Shown here piece by piece: positions 1 through 11,284 of a stretch of DNA of 61,143 bases. The DNA lies in the NCBI GenBank assembly GCA_015852425.1, contig JAAAIG010000125.1, positions 510 to 61,652 of the forward strand. Direction: 5' to 3'. The notes below the pieces were generated by a model, which ran no database searches, was not told where the DNA came from, and saw only the letters and a list, made by a program, of their open reading frames with translations. Position 1 is the first letter of the stretch. Every line of letters begins with the position of its first letter. A program made the position numbers and the translations under genes. The stretch is from Gryganskiella cystojenkinii (lineage: Eukaryota; Mortierellomycota; Mortierellomycetes; Mortierellales; Mortierellaceae).

Positions 1-1002
1 ATCTCACCCATCCTGACCCTATGGCCGAGGGCGTACGACTCACTGAGCAAGGCGGAAGTCTCTCCGAGGCCGCCTTGGCCTTCGAAGCTGCTGTTCAGCA
101 AGACGAGAACAATAGTAGCGCTTGGATGATGCTTGGAAATGTTCAGGCCCAGAACGAGAAGGAAGAGCCTGCTATCCGTGCCTTGGAAAAGGCTGTTCAA
201 GTCGATCCCAACAACTTGGATGCATTCATGGTAAGGCTTTGAATAAGACAAATAATGCCCTTGTTAGTTCTGATTTGTCTTTTGGAGTATTATGCGAGGA
301 TGACTAACATGAAATCTGTATTTTTTTATTCTGTTCGCTCCAACTTAGAACCTTGCCGTCAGTTACACAAATGAAGGGTATGATCACCAGGCGTACTTGA
401 CCTTGGAGCGCTGGCTGGCCACAAAATACCCCGAGATCGCAGCCAAGAATGGTCCCTCAGCATCGTCCATTAGCTCCTGGGAGACACATGGGCGTGTTAC
501 GGATCTCTATCTTCAAGCTGTTCGCAGTGCTCCAGAGGGCGCCGCTATGGATGCTGATCTTCAGGTCGGCTTGGGTGTCTTATTTTACGGAAGTGGTGAA
601 TACGAAAAGGCTGTCGATTGCTTCGTTGCTGGACTCAAGGTCCGCCCCGGCGACTATTTGCTATGGAATCGACTGGGTGCAACCTTGGCCAACAGCGGAC
701 GAAGCGAAGATGCCATCGAGGCTTACCACAAGGCTATGGAGATTAAACCTTCGTTTGTCCGTGCACGGTACAACCTCGGTGTCGCTTGTATCAACATTGG
801 ATGCCATAAGGAAGCTGCAGAGCATCTCCTCGGTGCCTTGAGCATGCATCAGTCCGACAGCGACGGCGGTTCTGTCAACGTTAGTGGCAACTTGTGGGAG
901 ACTCTCCGCCGTACATTCATGATGATGGGTCGCAGCGATCTCTCTGAACGTGCGGTTGCCGGCGCAGATATCAACCAGTTCAGGAACGAGTTTGAGTTTT
1001 AG
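1..1002 (+). CDS. PEX5: PEX5, peroxisomal targeting signal 1 receptor, C-terminal TPR part (5'-truncated by window)
   Basis: This is the cytosolic receptor that binds C-terminal PTS1 tripeptides and delivers cargo to the peroxisomal docking complex. About 293 residues are visible, all from the C-terminal TPR domain; the N-terminal docking part lies off the left edge. Exons are <3-230 and 349-1002. The intron (231-348) has GTAAGG, a CTAAC branch at 304-308 and a TTAG acceptor. Family landmarks seen are FEAAVQQDE, NLAVSYTNEG, the pair LQVGLGVLFYGSGEYEKAVD and WNRLGATLANSGRSEDAI, then RARYNLGVACINIG. The C-terminal helical bundle (NLWETLRRTFMMM) ends in NEFEF with a TAG stop. The window also encodes a likely cargo, the acyl-CoA oxidase ending in ARL. 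The facing SAPS-like gene ends 204 bp downstream. Orthology is confident; the start codon is not visible. Confidence 0.92.
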
Positions 1003-1206
1003 AATGAAGAAGAAGTTCAGCGTCAAATCCGAAAAATACAATCGGTAATACAGGATCTGACCGAACGGACCACGGTAGCAGTCATAGAAACAAACGAAGT
1101 TCATCGCGATAAACATGTACAATATCCTTTTAGCAATAGTAAACAGCAGCAATCAACTAAAACGACTTTTGAGTGACGCCTATTGTGTAGTGCAAGAGAG
1201 AAAGCA

Positions 1207-4200
1207 CTATGCGGCAGCGTTTTTATTCTTTTTTTTCTTTTTCTTTCTTCGCTTCCTGCTCTGACTGGTGCCTGATGAGACGTCACCAGGAGTGGCTGAT
1301 GAGGACCTAGACTCAGATGAGTCTGTTGAGCCATCATCAGAGCTTTCTGTCTCTGCCGCATCGCTCGTGGATGCCGATGCTTGGTTCATCTCTCGCATGG
1401 CATCGAGGACTCGCTGTGGAGGAATGAGCTTCCAGTCCATGGTCGGCATCATATTGGCCAGGGCCTTTTCAACTTCAAGTTCTTGTTTCCGCTCCGCCTC
1501 GGCTTTGATCCTTTCTTCTTGTGCAGGATCATAGTCCATGGGCACACCAAAGCCGAGAGAATTGCCATCTGTGATAAAAATAATAGAAAACAAATAAAAC
1601 AAAATTGTCAATACAGATCCCTCCATGATCATGACTTGAAACTAAGGCTCCAGAGCACATGTTACTATCAACGTACACTGGGAGCCAAGATCGATGCCAT
1701 TGTTTCCTTTGACAGAGACACCAGGAATTCCAAAGTGCCTCTTTGTCAGGGGCGCTTCGCTTGGCTGTCTCGACTGCAGAGGCGCAAACTGGAAGCGAAG
1801 ATTGGGGTCCATATCACATAGCGTATCACGCGTCTGTTCCAAGGTGACCTCACGTAAAGTAGCCTTGAAGTCATTCCAGTCCTCGTTCTCGCGCAGATAA
1901 TCTGTCCAATATGTTGGTGTGATGCGAGATCCGTTGCCGTCGACCCTGGGTGAGCGGTCAGAGCCGCCCTTGGTTCGTTGATATTCCAGGTCGGCAGAGA
2001 GTCGAATGCAGTTGAGGATCAAAATGATGTAGCCTCGCGAGCCTGTGGTTTGTCCTGCAGCCTTGAAGTGGTCGATGAAGCGGTTGATCATGTGTGTTTC
2101 GACAAAGAATCGGTTGTACACATCCGCTTGTTGTGAATACAAGGCGACTCTAAACATCTTGTAAAACTGCACATGGTATGCGTTGTTGAATCTATCAGAG
2201 CAATAGTCGAGTTAGTATCTCGCAGTATCGGCACTGAAATCTCATGGAAGACAGAGAGAGAGAGAGAAAGGCGATAAACTTACGGAAACTGGATAAAACT
2301 GTTCACGAGTGCGGCCCAGAAGCGCTCGGACATGGATTGAAGAACAGCAGCGTTTTCATCAGCGTCGTTCAGGCAGTGGTATATAGAGTCCAGAAGCCAG
2401 AGTCGGGCTACTGTGAATGACGAAGGAACTGTGTAGCCAGGCAAAGATATCCTATGGTCGTAGTTGTAACGTGTTAGATGGTCAATTTTTAAAGTAGAAG
2501 GCTCGACTGGAGAAGAACATCCAAAATTCCTTACTGTTCTCCATTCAGGTTGGACCCAACAAATGATTCGCAGAGGGATGGTATATAAGGGATCAGGTTC
2601 CTTGCAAACGCATTAGCTATTGGCTCCAAATGGGATTCGACCCTGTCATACGACTTTTCTGTGATGTATATACTGTTCGCAAACATGTCCTGAAAAGGCA
2701 TTTGGATACTATGAAGCAGGGTCGGAACAAGAGAGAAAAAGTATGCAAACGATGGCCGTCAGAAATTAATCCCCTCGACTACTTTCCATCCATAACGCGA
2801 CAAAAGGTAAAGTAGATATGTACCTTCGGACCAATAAAGAGTAGATGATCTCTATACAGCTGTGTCTCTTTGATGGTTCAGCAGACTGGACACCCTGGAC
2901 AAGTCGTTCGGCCCAAATGGGATCGTCTGCAAAGCACGAGAAGAAAATCTTGGCCTCCTTTGCGCGCGTGGCTTCGTCCAAAAGCAACACTACGAAGTCC
3001 CCCATACTGGAGCAGGATTCACCTATAAAGAAAAGGCGGTCGAAAATATATAAGAGTTATAAAAACGATTCATATTATGGAGAAGTATCTCTCGTGATTT
3101 TTTTCCGCCGTCAGGAAACATACCGTTCTTTAGAGTGACCATAGCCAAGAGCATCTCCATAAAGTGCCCTCGCTGCAACGTCCTGTAGTAATCCGGCATT
3201 TTGTCCCCGAACCCATAAGTGTATGTGGGGAACAGAACCTTGATGAACGATAGTGCGACCGGCGACTGATCCAAGAATGGGAGCATTTCAAAGATGAGTG
3301 GCGTTTTGGCGAGACCAGTATCCGGATCGGTGTCCTCAAAGAGCGTAGCCATGGTGTGTGATCGGAACTTTTTTAATACAGTCTCAAAGACCTTTTGAAA
3401 ATGATAAAAGTTGCCGTTCGATTCGGGTCGGAAAATCTTGAAAAGTTCCTTGACTGTGAGCATTTAGATGTATGGAAAGAGATGGATTAGAAGGACTCTG
3501 TCTACGCTGTTTTGAACGAGCTTTTCCTGATAATCAGCTCTTACCTATCGTTTGATGGCCACTACTCAGGATAAACTCATTGTAGACATCTGTGCGGACG
3601 ATAAAGTTCATGGCAGTGTACGACTTTTTCATGAGGTTCAAGTCGGAAAAGTCGCGTTTCCTGCTGCAGTGCTGGACTCGCGTCATAAACAGGGTCTCCT
3701 GGTTGACATCCTCGTCAATGTCCGCATTGTTGCTCAGCTCCTTTGCGACATCTGGATCTAGACGGGTGATGTATTCAATGACATTGGCCAAAATGCCTGG
3801 GAGGTAAAAGAGGACAAGAAAAAAAAATTGTGAGCGTCGAATCTTGGGCGTTGCAGAGCAGAAGCAGAACCTGGGGACATTAGATGGGAAATCCTTACCA
3901 GGAGTCATAAAGACTTGAAGTAGCTTGTCGTTCAGCTTTGTGTTTTCCGCATCGAGAAATCGACTAACGACAGGTTTGGCTGCCTCAAACTTGGCTTGTT
4001 CGGTAGCCTGTCTTGCCGCTGCTGAACTCAATGCGCCTTTGCTTCCCTTGGCCTTGACGGACTTTTTTGATTTTTTGGTGATCTTTCGTGTTGGGGTGGC
4101 GGAGACGACCTTGGACGAGCTGGAGGGAGATGTTGACAAGGCAGACGCACCGTTGGAGCCGTTCGACTTTTTCACCCGATTGCCGGTATGCGAGCGCTTT

Positions 4201-4676
4201 GAGCTTTCACTCCGGTTGTTGTTGTCCATATCCACACCGTCGTTCTCTGTTGCGGATGAAGAGTCCTCTTCGCTCTGTTCCGAGTCGGAGGTGCCTCGTT
4301 CTTGACTTGAAGAGCTATGTCCGTCCTCGTCCTCCTCTTCATCCTCGTCCCCGTGTTTTTCTTCATCGGAATCAAAGTCGTGGTCGTTGTCGTCGTCGTC
4401 GTCGCTTTCGCCTTGACCACTGCTGCTACGGCTGGTGCTACCGTTAAAGTTGTGTTTGCTGTTACCGCCGTTCTGATGGACAATGACGACACCGGCTGGG
4501 GTGATGGTAGTTGTGATGTTGTTATCCACGGGCGAGTCCTCGTCCATAGAGTCCTCGCTGATGACATCGAGATTGGAAGAGATTTCCATCGAGTTCAAGC
4601 CCGGGCTGTTGTCGGGTAGAAACGTGCTCGCGGTCCATCCACGAGACTTGTCCCTCTTTGTGCTGAGTTTTGTCAT
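1207..4676 (-). CDS. SAPS-domain-like PP6/Sit4 phosphatase-associated protein
   Basis: Eight exons give 925 residues: 4676-3899, 3796-3545, 3453-3124, 3022-2824, 2708-2535, 2451-2284, 2191-1677, 1568-1207. All junction phases agree. The first ~250 residues are low-complexity, with a very acidic stretch (DDDDDNDHDFDSDEE) and Ser/Lys-rich runs. A helical-repeat region follows and resembles SAPS proteins, the regulatory partners of PP6/Sit4. The matching order is KLLQVFMTPG..LANVIEYITRL, a central repeat block, FTVARLWLLDSIYHCL before a W..L.NSF segment, then GYIILILNCIRLS. The C-terminus is a Lys/Arg tail (RKRRKKKKKKNKN) that could be nuclear or RNA-binding. Unlike typical SAPS proteins it does not open with the short MFW.. 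start, so it may be a divergent paralogue. An in-frame Met at 4766 would add 30 residues; I prefer 4676 because the added part looks like translated purine-rich leader. Confidence 0.62.
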
Positions 4677-4960
4677 GCAGTTTGTCTCAATGAAGATTAT
4701 GACAAAGAAGGAGAGGGGGAGGGAGAGATTACAAAACAAAAAAGAGAGAAATCTCTTCTTCACCACTCCGCATTCTGCGCTTTTTTTTGCTTCTTCTGAT
4801 CTCTTTTTTTTTTGCAGGAAAAAAAAAAAAAAAAAAAAAAAAGGTAACGTGACCCGGATTTGTGAGTTTCTTTAGGGGTTTGCCACCATTCTCGCACTTT
4901 CCCTTTTTTTACATTCGAATTACCTTGTCATTACTCGCTCCATGCCAAGCACCCGCAGGA
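4677..4960. promoter_or_regulatory. Divergent promoter between SAPS-like gene and RecQ helicase
   Basis: This 284-bp space separates two start codons pointing away from each other. It holds an uninterrupted run of 24 A at 4819-4842, preceded by T-rich tracts. Long poly(dA:dT) tracts are known to disfavour nucleosomes, so the run may mark a shared open promoter. No TATA element is evident. Confidence 0.5.
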
Positions 4961-7900
4961 ATGGACAATGCGATCGACGAGTTGGAGGCCACTGACCAGG
5001 AACTGGCTTCCATCGACAGACAGATTGCCGACCTACACGCCCGTCGCAATGAACTCGAAGAGTATCGGGAAGTGCTGCTCGCGTCCCTCTCCGACGGACA
5101 AGACAACAACAACACACCGATCCTCATCGACGACCAGATCTCTGTCCAGAAAGAGTACAACCGCGAAGACTTTTCTTGGTCAAATGATCTTAGAAACCTC
5201 GCCAAGAAGCACTGGAATATCGACCAGTGGCGAGATAAACAACTTGCGGTCATGAACGCGTCCTTGGATCATCGAGACACCTTTGTGCTTATGCCCACGG
5301 GTAACGTGAACGACCACCTCCAAAAAGACAGCAGTATTGTTGAACCTGCCATCCCATTAACACAACGGACACCTAAACACTCGCTTTTTTTTTTTATTTG
5401 CGTTCTACAACAGGTGGAGGAAAATCGCTTTGTTACCAGCTCCCAGCCCTGATCAGCCCCGGTATCACCTTGGTCGTGTCCCCTCTGCTGTCGTTGATCC
5501 GCGATCAAGCTTTTCACCTGGAAGAAGCCTCTATAGGAGTCGGGATGTTGACATCGACCACGACCAGGGAAGAATCAAAACGGATCACGGATGCCATGCT
5601 CGGCCCTAAACCTGGCAAAAAAGCAAATGCTGTCTCGGAGGAGGAGACAGAGCTAGGTCGACCACCCCTCAAGCTCGTATACGTTACACCGGAAAAGATC
5701 AGCAAATCCAAACAGTTCAAGAACCAGCTCGAAAAGGTCTATGCCAATGGTAGACTCTCCAGGATCGTCGTGGACGAATGTCATTGCTGTTCGAATCTTG
5801 GTCATGATTTTCGTCCGGATTACAAGGTTGGCACCATCACCGATCAAAAGAAATGATAGAAATTGACGTACCTTCGCTGATGTCTAACAGGTTCCATATT
5901 TTGTGTTTTCTTTTTCTTTTTTTTCTTTTTTTTTTTTGATGCTCGTAAACAGAAATTAGGCATTCTTCGGGTAAGTTTGAGCTTTATGATAATACGCTGA
6001 CCGGTGGTTCTCTTTCCAGCTACAGAGCAGACCACCCCTCCTAACGACTCTACGTTTGCTGCGTCTCTACAGGTTCTCTTCCCAAACACACCTATCATGG
6101 CTTTGACTGCCACAGCGCCACCAAACGTAATCCAGTCTGTCCTCTCCACACTAAACTTGCCACCTTTGGACCGACCGAGCGGGACGCTGCTCTTTGATGC
6201 CCCTCTTTTCCGTAAGTTATGTTTTTTTTCCTTTTCAAAATCGACAAGAAGAATATTCCGCCGCCCCTCTTAACCGACTCGTCGTTCACGAATCCCGTTC
6301 CTTTAATAGGCCCTAATCTGATGTACAAGGTTATGACTAGACCAGCAGCGAACAAAGAGACTTTTCAATTCCTGGCCAATTATATTCGATATCAACATTC
6401 AGGATCGAGTGGCATCGTTTACTGTCTATCAAAGAAGGACACGCATGTGTTTGCTGAAGGAATATCGGAAGCCAGTGCGGGACAAATCGCCACCAGCGCC
6501 TATCATGCCGACGTGAGCGATTATGAGAAAGAAATCATTCATGAGCGGTGGAGAGATGGACGCATTCAAGTCGTCTGTGCGACCATCGCGTTTGGACTTG
6601 GAATCAACCACCCCAATGTCCGGTTCGTTGTCCATGTTTGCATGGCAAAGTCACTCGAGGGTATGCTCCTAAATAACTTGCTTCACTATTTTTACTGTGC
6701 TCTTCACTTTACGTTATTGACTCGAGCCATTTTATTTGACTTTGATGCATCAGGTTACTATCAGGAATCTGGACGCGCTGGACGTGATGGGCTTCCAGCC
6801 GAGTGTCTCTTGCTCTATCGTGACCAGGATGCCTCCCGTCTCTCCACCCTTTGTGTTTCTGAGCCAGAGGGGATCAGGAATGGCAAGTTGATATAGTATT
6901 GGCTTTGTTCGAACCAGTACATGATCTTCATCTTGATTGACAATCTTGGCTAACCTTGATCATACCATTCTAAAATAGTGTATGCCATGATCACTTATGC
7001 GCAGGATGTTCGAACCTGTCGTCATCAGCTGTTTGACATCCATTTTGCAAAGCACCAGGACAACCGTCTGCCACCCTGTGGTTTCTGCGACAACTGTAAG
7101 CTTGCCTGCGCGGACGTTATATCAGAGGACGTCAAAGTGGATCTTCATGCACTCTGTGCATTACTGAGTCGCTTAAAAGACGTGAATGAACGAGTCACGC
7201 TCATTAAACTTGTCGAAGCCTGGAAAGGGATCGGACCTCATCGTGCGATTGCAAAAGCCGTCCGTGATCAAGAGAACACTCTGGTTCCCGAAGACCGAGC
7301 AAACAAGGATGTAAGTCGACCCTTTGTCATCACCTCGGACAGACGATCACATTTCCGGCTAGACATATCGGGTGCTTATCATGTACCGTCTTATATTTTA
7401 CTCTGGTCTAGGATTTCGACCGCATCATCAACCATCTAATTATCAATGGATATCTGCGCGAGGATTTTCACTTCACAGCCTATGCCACGATAGCGTAACG
7501 TGAAAGCTCTGATATAGTGTCCTTGAGAATCAGTCTGATAAAAGTACTCGGATTTGTCTAATCTGCGCATTGCTATTTTCGTTCATATTAGGTACATCAT
7601 CACCGGTCCTAGGGCTCGACCGTTTATGGAAAAGAAAATGGCATCTGCTTACCCGGCGGTCATGGTCGACTTTGGTCGGGATGCATCCCGGACCGCTGAC
7701 GGTTCGGAGGGCGGCGGCGATTCAAGCGAGCCTTCTTCAAAATTAAAATCCAAGAAAACGAAACCAGCCCTAAAGAAACTCAAAACTGGCGCGACCTCTA
7801 AAGATGTCATAGACCTGGCGGCGTCAGAAGACGATGAAAGAGTTTTGGACGACACTGACGATGTCCCGCTTCAGAATAGAGTATCAAAAGCAAGAAAAGT

Positions 7901-8000
7901 CTATGCAAGCCCACGCAGCAAGGTGGTGATCTCTTTGTCCGACAATGATGAGAACGACGATGACTTTGAGGGTGACTACGATGATGACTTTGTTCCATAA
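4961..8000 (+). CDS. RECQL: RECQ1-type ATP-dependent DNA helicase
   Basis: Nine exons give 737 residues: 4961-5300, 5414-5826, 5953-5970, 6073-6211, 6310-6660, 6754-6882, 6979-7310, 7412-7494, 7592-8000. It is a 3'-5' helicase acting on forks and recombination intermediates. The layout follows human RECQ1: an N-terminal coiled coil (residues ~1-35), motif 0/I MPTGGGKSLCYQ (~109-122), motif II DECH (234-237), LTATAPP, motif V IAFGLGI, and motif VI YYQESGRAGRDG. Then come the zinc-binding Cys set (CRHQLF..CGFCDNC), a winged helix and the FTAYATIAYI hairpin region. The tail is acidic and Ser-rich. Oddities: the aromatic-rich loop reads SNLGHDFRPDY where SQWGHDFRPDY is usual; exon 3 is only 18 nt; and intron 6 (6883-6978) uses a GC donor. 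Start choice rests on the RECQ1-like N-terminus after a pyrimidine-rich leader. Confidence 0.93.
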
Positions 8001-8120
8001 AAAAGTAGTGTGCTGGCGTGTTCTTCTGTACAATATATACTCTGTTTATTCTATGATGGTGGGTATTTTTTTTATATCTATGAAAGGGTCAATGTTACAT
8101 GCGCCGGAAAAAAGGAGATT

Positions 8121-10681
8121 TTAAAGGCGAGCCTGGATGGTCTTGCCTTGGGCTCCCTTGGGGTTCGTGAATGGCTTGATGTACTTTTCGTATCCCTCGA
8201 CAACCTCGGTCTGGTTAATGGGCTCGCGAGTGGCCATCTCGGTGTAGGCCTCATAGACCTTGCCATCGAAGCGACCAAGAGCAGAGTTGAGGTAGTAGTC
8301 AGGGAAGGCAAAGGCATCGACAAGACCAACAGCGTTGGGACGGATCTTCTGCTCCATGACATCCATGATAGCCTTGCCAATCATCGAGATGTGCTTGGCC
8401 TCAATATAGCCGGAGGTCAAGAACTCACCGGGCTGCTTGTGGATCTGGTGAAGAGCAAAGAGATCCGACAAGTCCGTCATGGCAGCCTTGGCAGCGGGCG
8501 AGAGCTCGGCAGCAACAACGCCCTCGGGCTGGGGCATATCGCCGCGGATACCGAGGATAAAGTTCTGCACCAAGATCAACTGACAGTGAGCCACAGAGGC
8601 GTTATAGATCTCGACCAGCATCGAGTTCCAGGAGCGCTTCTCGACATCGAGAGCATGAACAATCTCGGCAACCATATGGGCGGCACGGTGTCCATATGCA
8701 GCCAATTGAATCTCGGGGTTGTGGAACTGAGCAGAGGTGGTGGCAGGGCATTTGAGATCCGGGTTATCCAAATAGGTATTCAAGTAAGCGAGAGTAGGGT
8801 TGGTAATTTGGCTGACGTTGAACTTGCCGGAGGCGCGCTTGGCGACGAGGTCACGGAAGGACTTGAAGAGGTAGCGTCCGGTTTGCTGAGTGATCATGTA
8901 GTTGTCTCCCTCCCAGGTAACGTTAGGGGCTATTGAAAGAGAGAAAAGAAAAGGAAAACATCGGTTAGTCTTGTTGGATTGATCAGCGTACAACTGAGAG
9001 CAATTTGAATCATGTTTTGACAACTTAAAAAAAGAAACAAACCAGCTTACCATAATCCTGGAGCATAAGAGGCAATCCAGAGAAGGAAGAGAAGCCATGA
9101 CCACCGCAGGCGCGACGACACTCCTCAATGGCAGCAGCAGCCATGGTAGTGGTCAAGGACTTGAGACCTGAGCTAGAAGCGTGGACGTCGGCAAGGAGAG
9201 AAAAGTTGCCAGAGGCCATCTCTTTGATGTTGAGGTAGTAAAGACGCATCATCTCCTTGCTGGTAAAGTGGCAAGCATAAGCAGCGGCGATGATGGGGAA
9301 GAGACGGTACTGTTGCATCGAGTAATCCAAGACAGGGGTCTCGACAACGAGCTTGCCCATCTTTTTGGGCTGGTCCTTGTCAACGAATTGACGACGGACA
9401 GCAGAGTAACGAGTGGCGATGGTGACGGCTTTGGAGAGAGAAATGCGAGCGTAACCAACGAGCGACGCACGAATGAGGACCATGGTACCATAGGAGAGCT
9501 TTGAGTTTGGTGGTTTGACGTACTCTCCCGAACCGGGCTTGATACTCGAGTACTTTGCGAGGAGGGAGATACGGGGGACGCGGTAATGATCAAACCACAT
9601 GCATCCGTTGTCAGTAGTGTTGTATCTATGTGATTGTTGAAACGTAGTTAGCATCACAAGCAAAGATGACGACGATCCAAAACCGTTTCTCGGATGTGAC
9701 AATATCCGAAAGAGAAAGTAAGAAAAAAAAAAAAAAAAGCCGATCGATCGCAAAAGAGAGTTCCAGCGTCCTTGTTTGGGCGTGGCTGCTGTTGTCCAGT
9801 CGGCTTAAAGTAAATCTTGTGTGGAAAAAGTGGAATCAAATCTCATTCGCCAAACGGTGACACTCCGACCGGGGACAACTTTTTGAAAGGAATCAGGCAC
9901 ATGAAAACTGGGTCATGAAAAGGCGAGTGGTGAGAAAACAAGATTTTAAAGCTTACCCAAATTTGGGTCCAATGTCACCGGCCATGACACCAGGGAGCAA
10001 AGTGTGGTCCTCCATGGAGCGGATAGGAACACAGAATGCATGGGGTCCATAGTCCTTGCCAGCAGTGACAAGACGAGCCATAACAACAGCGTGATTGGCC
10101 GCCTTGCCCAAACCTCCGATCCACCATTTGCAAGCAGTCAAGTAAGGAGTGTGCATCTCGAACTCGTCCGTCTCGGGATGGTAAGTAGCAGTGGTCTCGA
10201 TGCCCTGGACGTTGGATCCGTGGCCGATCTCGGTCTGGGCGTAGCATCCAATGATCTCGTAACGGAGGGCGGGCTTTAAGAAACGCTCGTGCTGCTCCTC
10301 TGTTCCCTGAGAGACCAAAGTGGGCATGAACATGCCGCGGTGGAGTCCAAAGGGACCGGGCTCGTCAATCAAGATATCGGCTTGCTGGAACTCTTCGGGG
10401 GTCCACTTTTGTTCCTGGGAGAGCTTGACGAGGGTGTAGTCCTTGCGAAGGGCACCGGCGAAGCGTTCGGTGCGTCCGAGAAAGTAACGATCGGACTTGT
10501 CGAACGCGGGCTCGTTCTCGATCAAGGTGAGGAGGCTTTCCTGTCTGTCGAGGTATTCTTGGCCGTGGAGGTAGGTGGAGAGGTCATGGACAGAGAAAGT
10601 GGTCTTTGAGCGTTCCTGGGCAAGGAGATCGGAACCCTGGGGTTCTGAGGGGGGCAGATCGGGGAAGCGAAGGGCAGACAT
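8121..10681 (-). CDS. ACOX1: Peroxisomal acyl-CoA oxidase with C-terminal PTS1 (-ARL)
   Basis: Three exons give 702 residues: 10681-9957, 9625-9051, 8929-8121. The enzyme catalyses the first step of peroxisomal beta-oxidation, acyl-CoA to trans-2-enoyl-CoA with H2O2 release, using FAD. Evidence is the N-terminal acyl-CoA oxidase domain, the flavin/substrate segment QTEIGHGSNVQGIETTATY, KWWIGGLGKAANHAVV, the GCMWFDHYRVPR block, and CRRACGGHGFSSFSGLP in the C-terminal domain. The last residues are KTIQARL; Ala-Arg-Leu fits the PTS1 consensus [SAC][KRH][LM], so import by PEX5 is expected. Intron 1 (9956-9626) is 331 nt, longer than most here; intron 2 is 121 nt. The stop lies 120 bp from the stop of the facing RecQ gene. 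An upstream in-frame Met at 10999 exists but the added 106 residues are low-complexity leader. Confidence 0.96.
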
Positions 10682-11284
10682 TATTATTGTTGTAAAAGTT
10701 CTAGTTGTTGTAGGGGGGATTGAAAATCTGACCGTGCAAGAATAAAAGAGATTGTCGCACAGAGAAGAGAGAATGAAATAATCAAATGCGAAGAAATGAG
10801 ATTGGAATGAGCAAAGAGAGGAGAAGGAATGAGAGAAAAGGAGAAAGAGAGAGAGAAAGGTTGAATGAAGAAAAGAGGAAGGAGAAGAGGAAGAAGAAGA
10901 AGAAATAACGAGAGAAAGAAGAACGATACTACTGTGGAAACCAAGGACGGCAAAGAAGGGAAAGAATTGCCGAGGATCGAGAGTACACTTTCCTGTCACA
11001 GCGGTGCCACTGTGGCAGGGTCGCAGATCAGCAGCTGAAAGAAGAAGAAAAAAGTCAAAATAGAAAATTTTTGGCGGTCAATGATTTCATTCGATCGGAC
11101 AGCCAAAAATAAAATAATCTTTTTTTCTATTTGCAAAAAGAAGCGGGGGACGATGGATCAAAGGTCTTTATTTGGTGACAATTGTGCCACGGTCCGAGTG
11201 ACCACAACCTCTCGGTAACCTTGGTTCTCTTTCGACTCGGACTCTATTCTCTTCTCGAATCCATCCCCACATGGCACAAACATA
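10682..11284. promoter_or_regulatory. Acyl-CoA oxidase upstream region
   Basis: No gene is seen here. The top strand is strongly purine-rich (GA/GAA runs about 10790-10930). A CCGAGG hexamer at 10970-10975 reads CCTCGG in the direction of the oxidase gene, the core bound by FarA/FarB fatty-acid regulators in Aspergillus. One hexamer in 600 bp is weak evidence. The right part also holds the 3' end of the neighbouring Ser-rich gene. Confidence 0.3.

Noticed and set aside
4677..4766. Upstream in-frame Met adding 30 hydrophobic residues to the SAPS-like protein
   Set aside because: The added segment looks like a translated purine-rich leader and would place a signal-like stretch on a cytosolic or nuclear protein.
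8010..8936. 308-codon open frame on the + strand opposite acyl-CoA oxidase exon 3
   Set aside because: It is antisense to a strongly conserved coding exon. The opposite frame stays open because of codon bias, and the protein has no recognisable motif.
10682..10999. Upstream Met adding 106 residues to acyl-CoA oxidase
   Set aside because: The extension is Ser/Leu/Phe low-complexity sequence from a GA-rich leader, and the family starts near MSALRFPDL.
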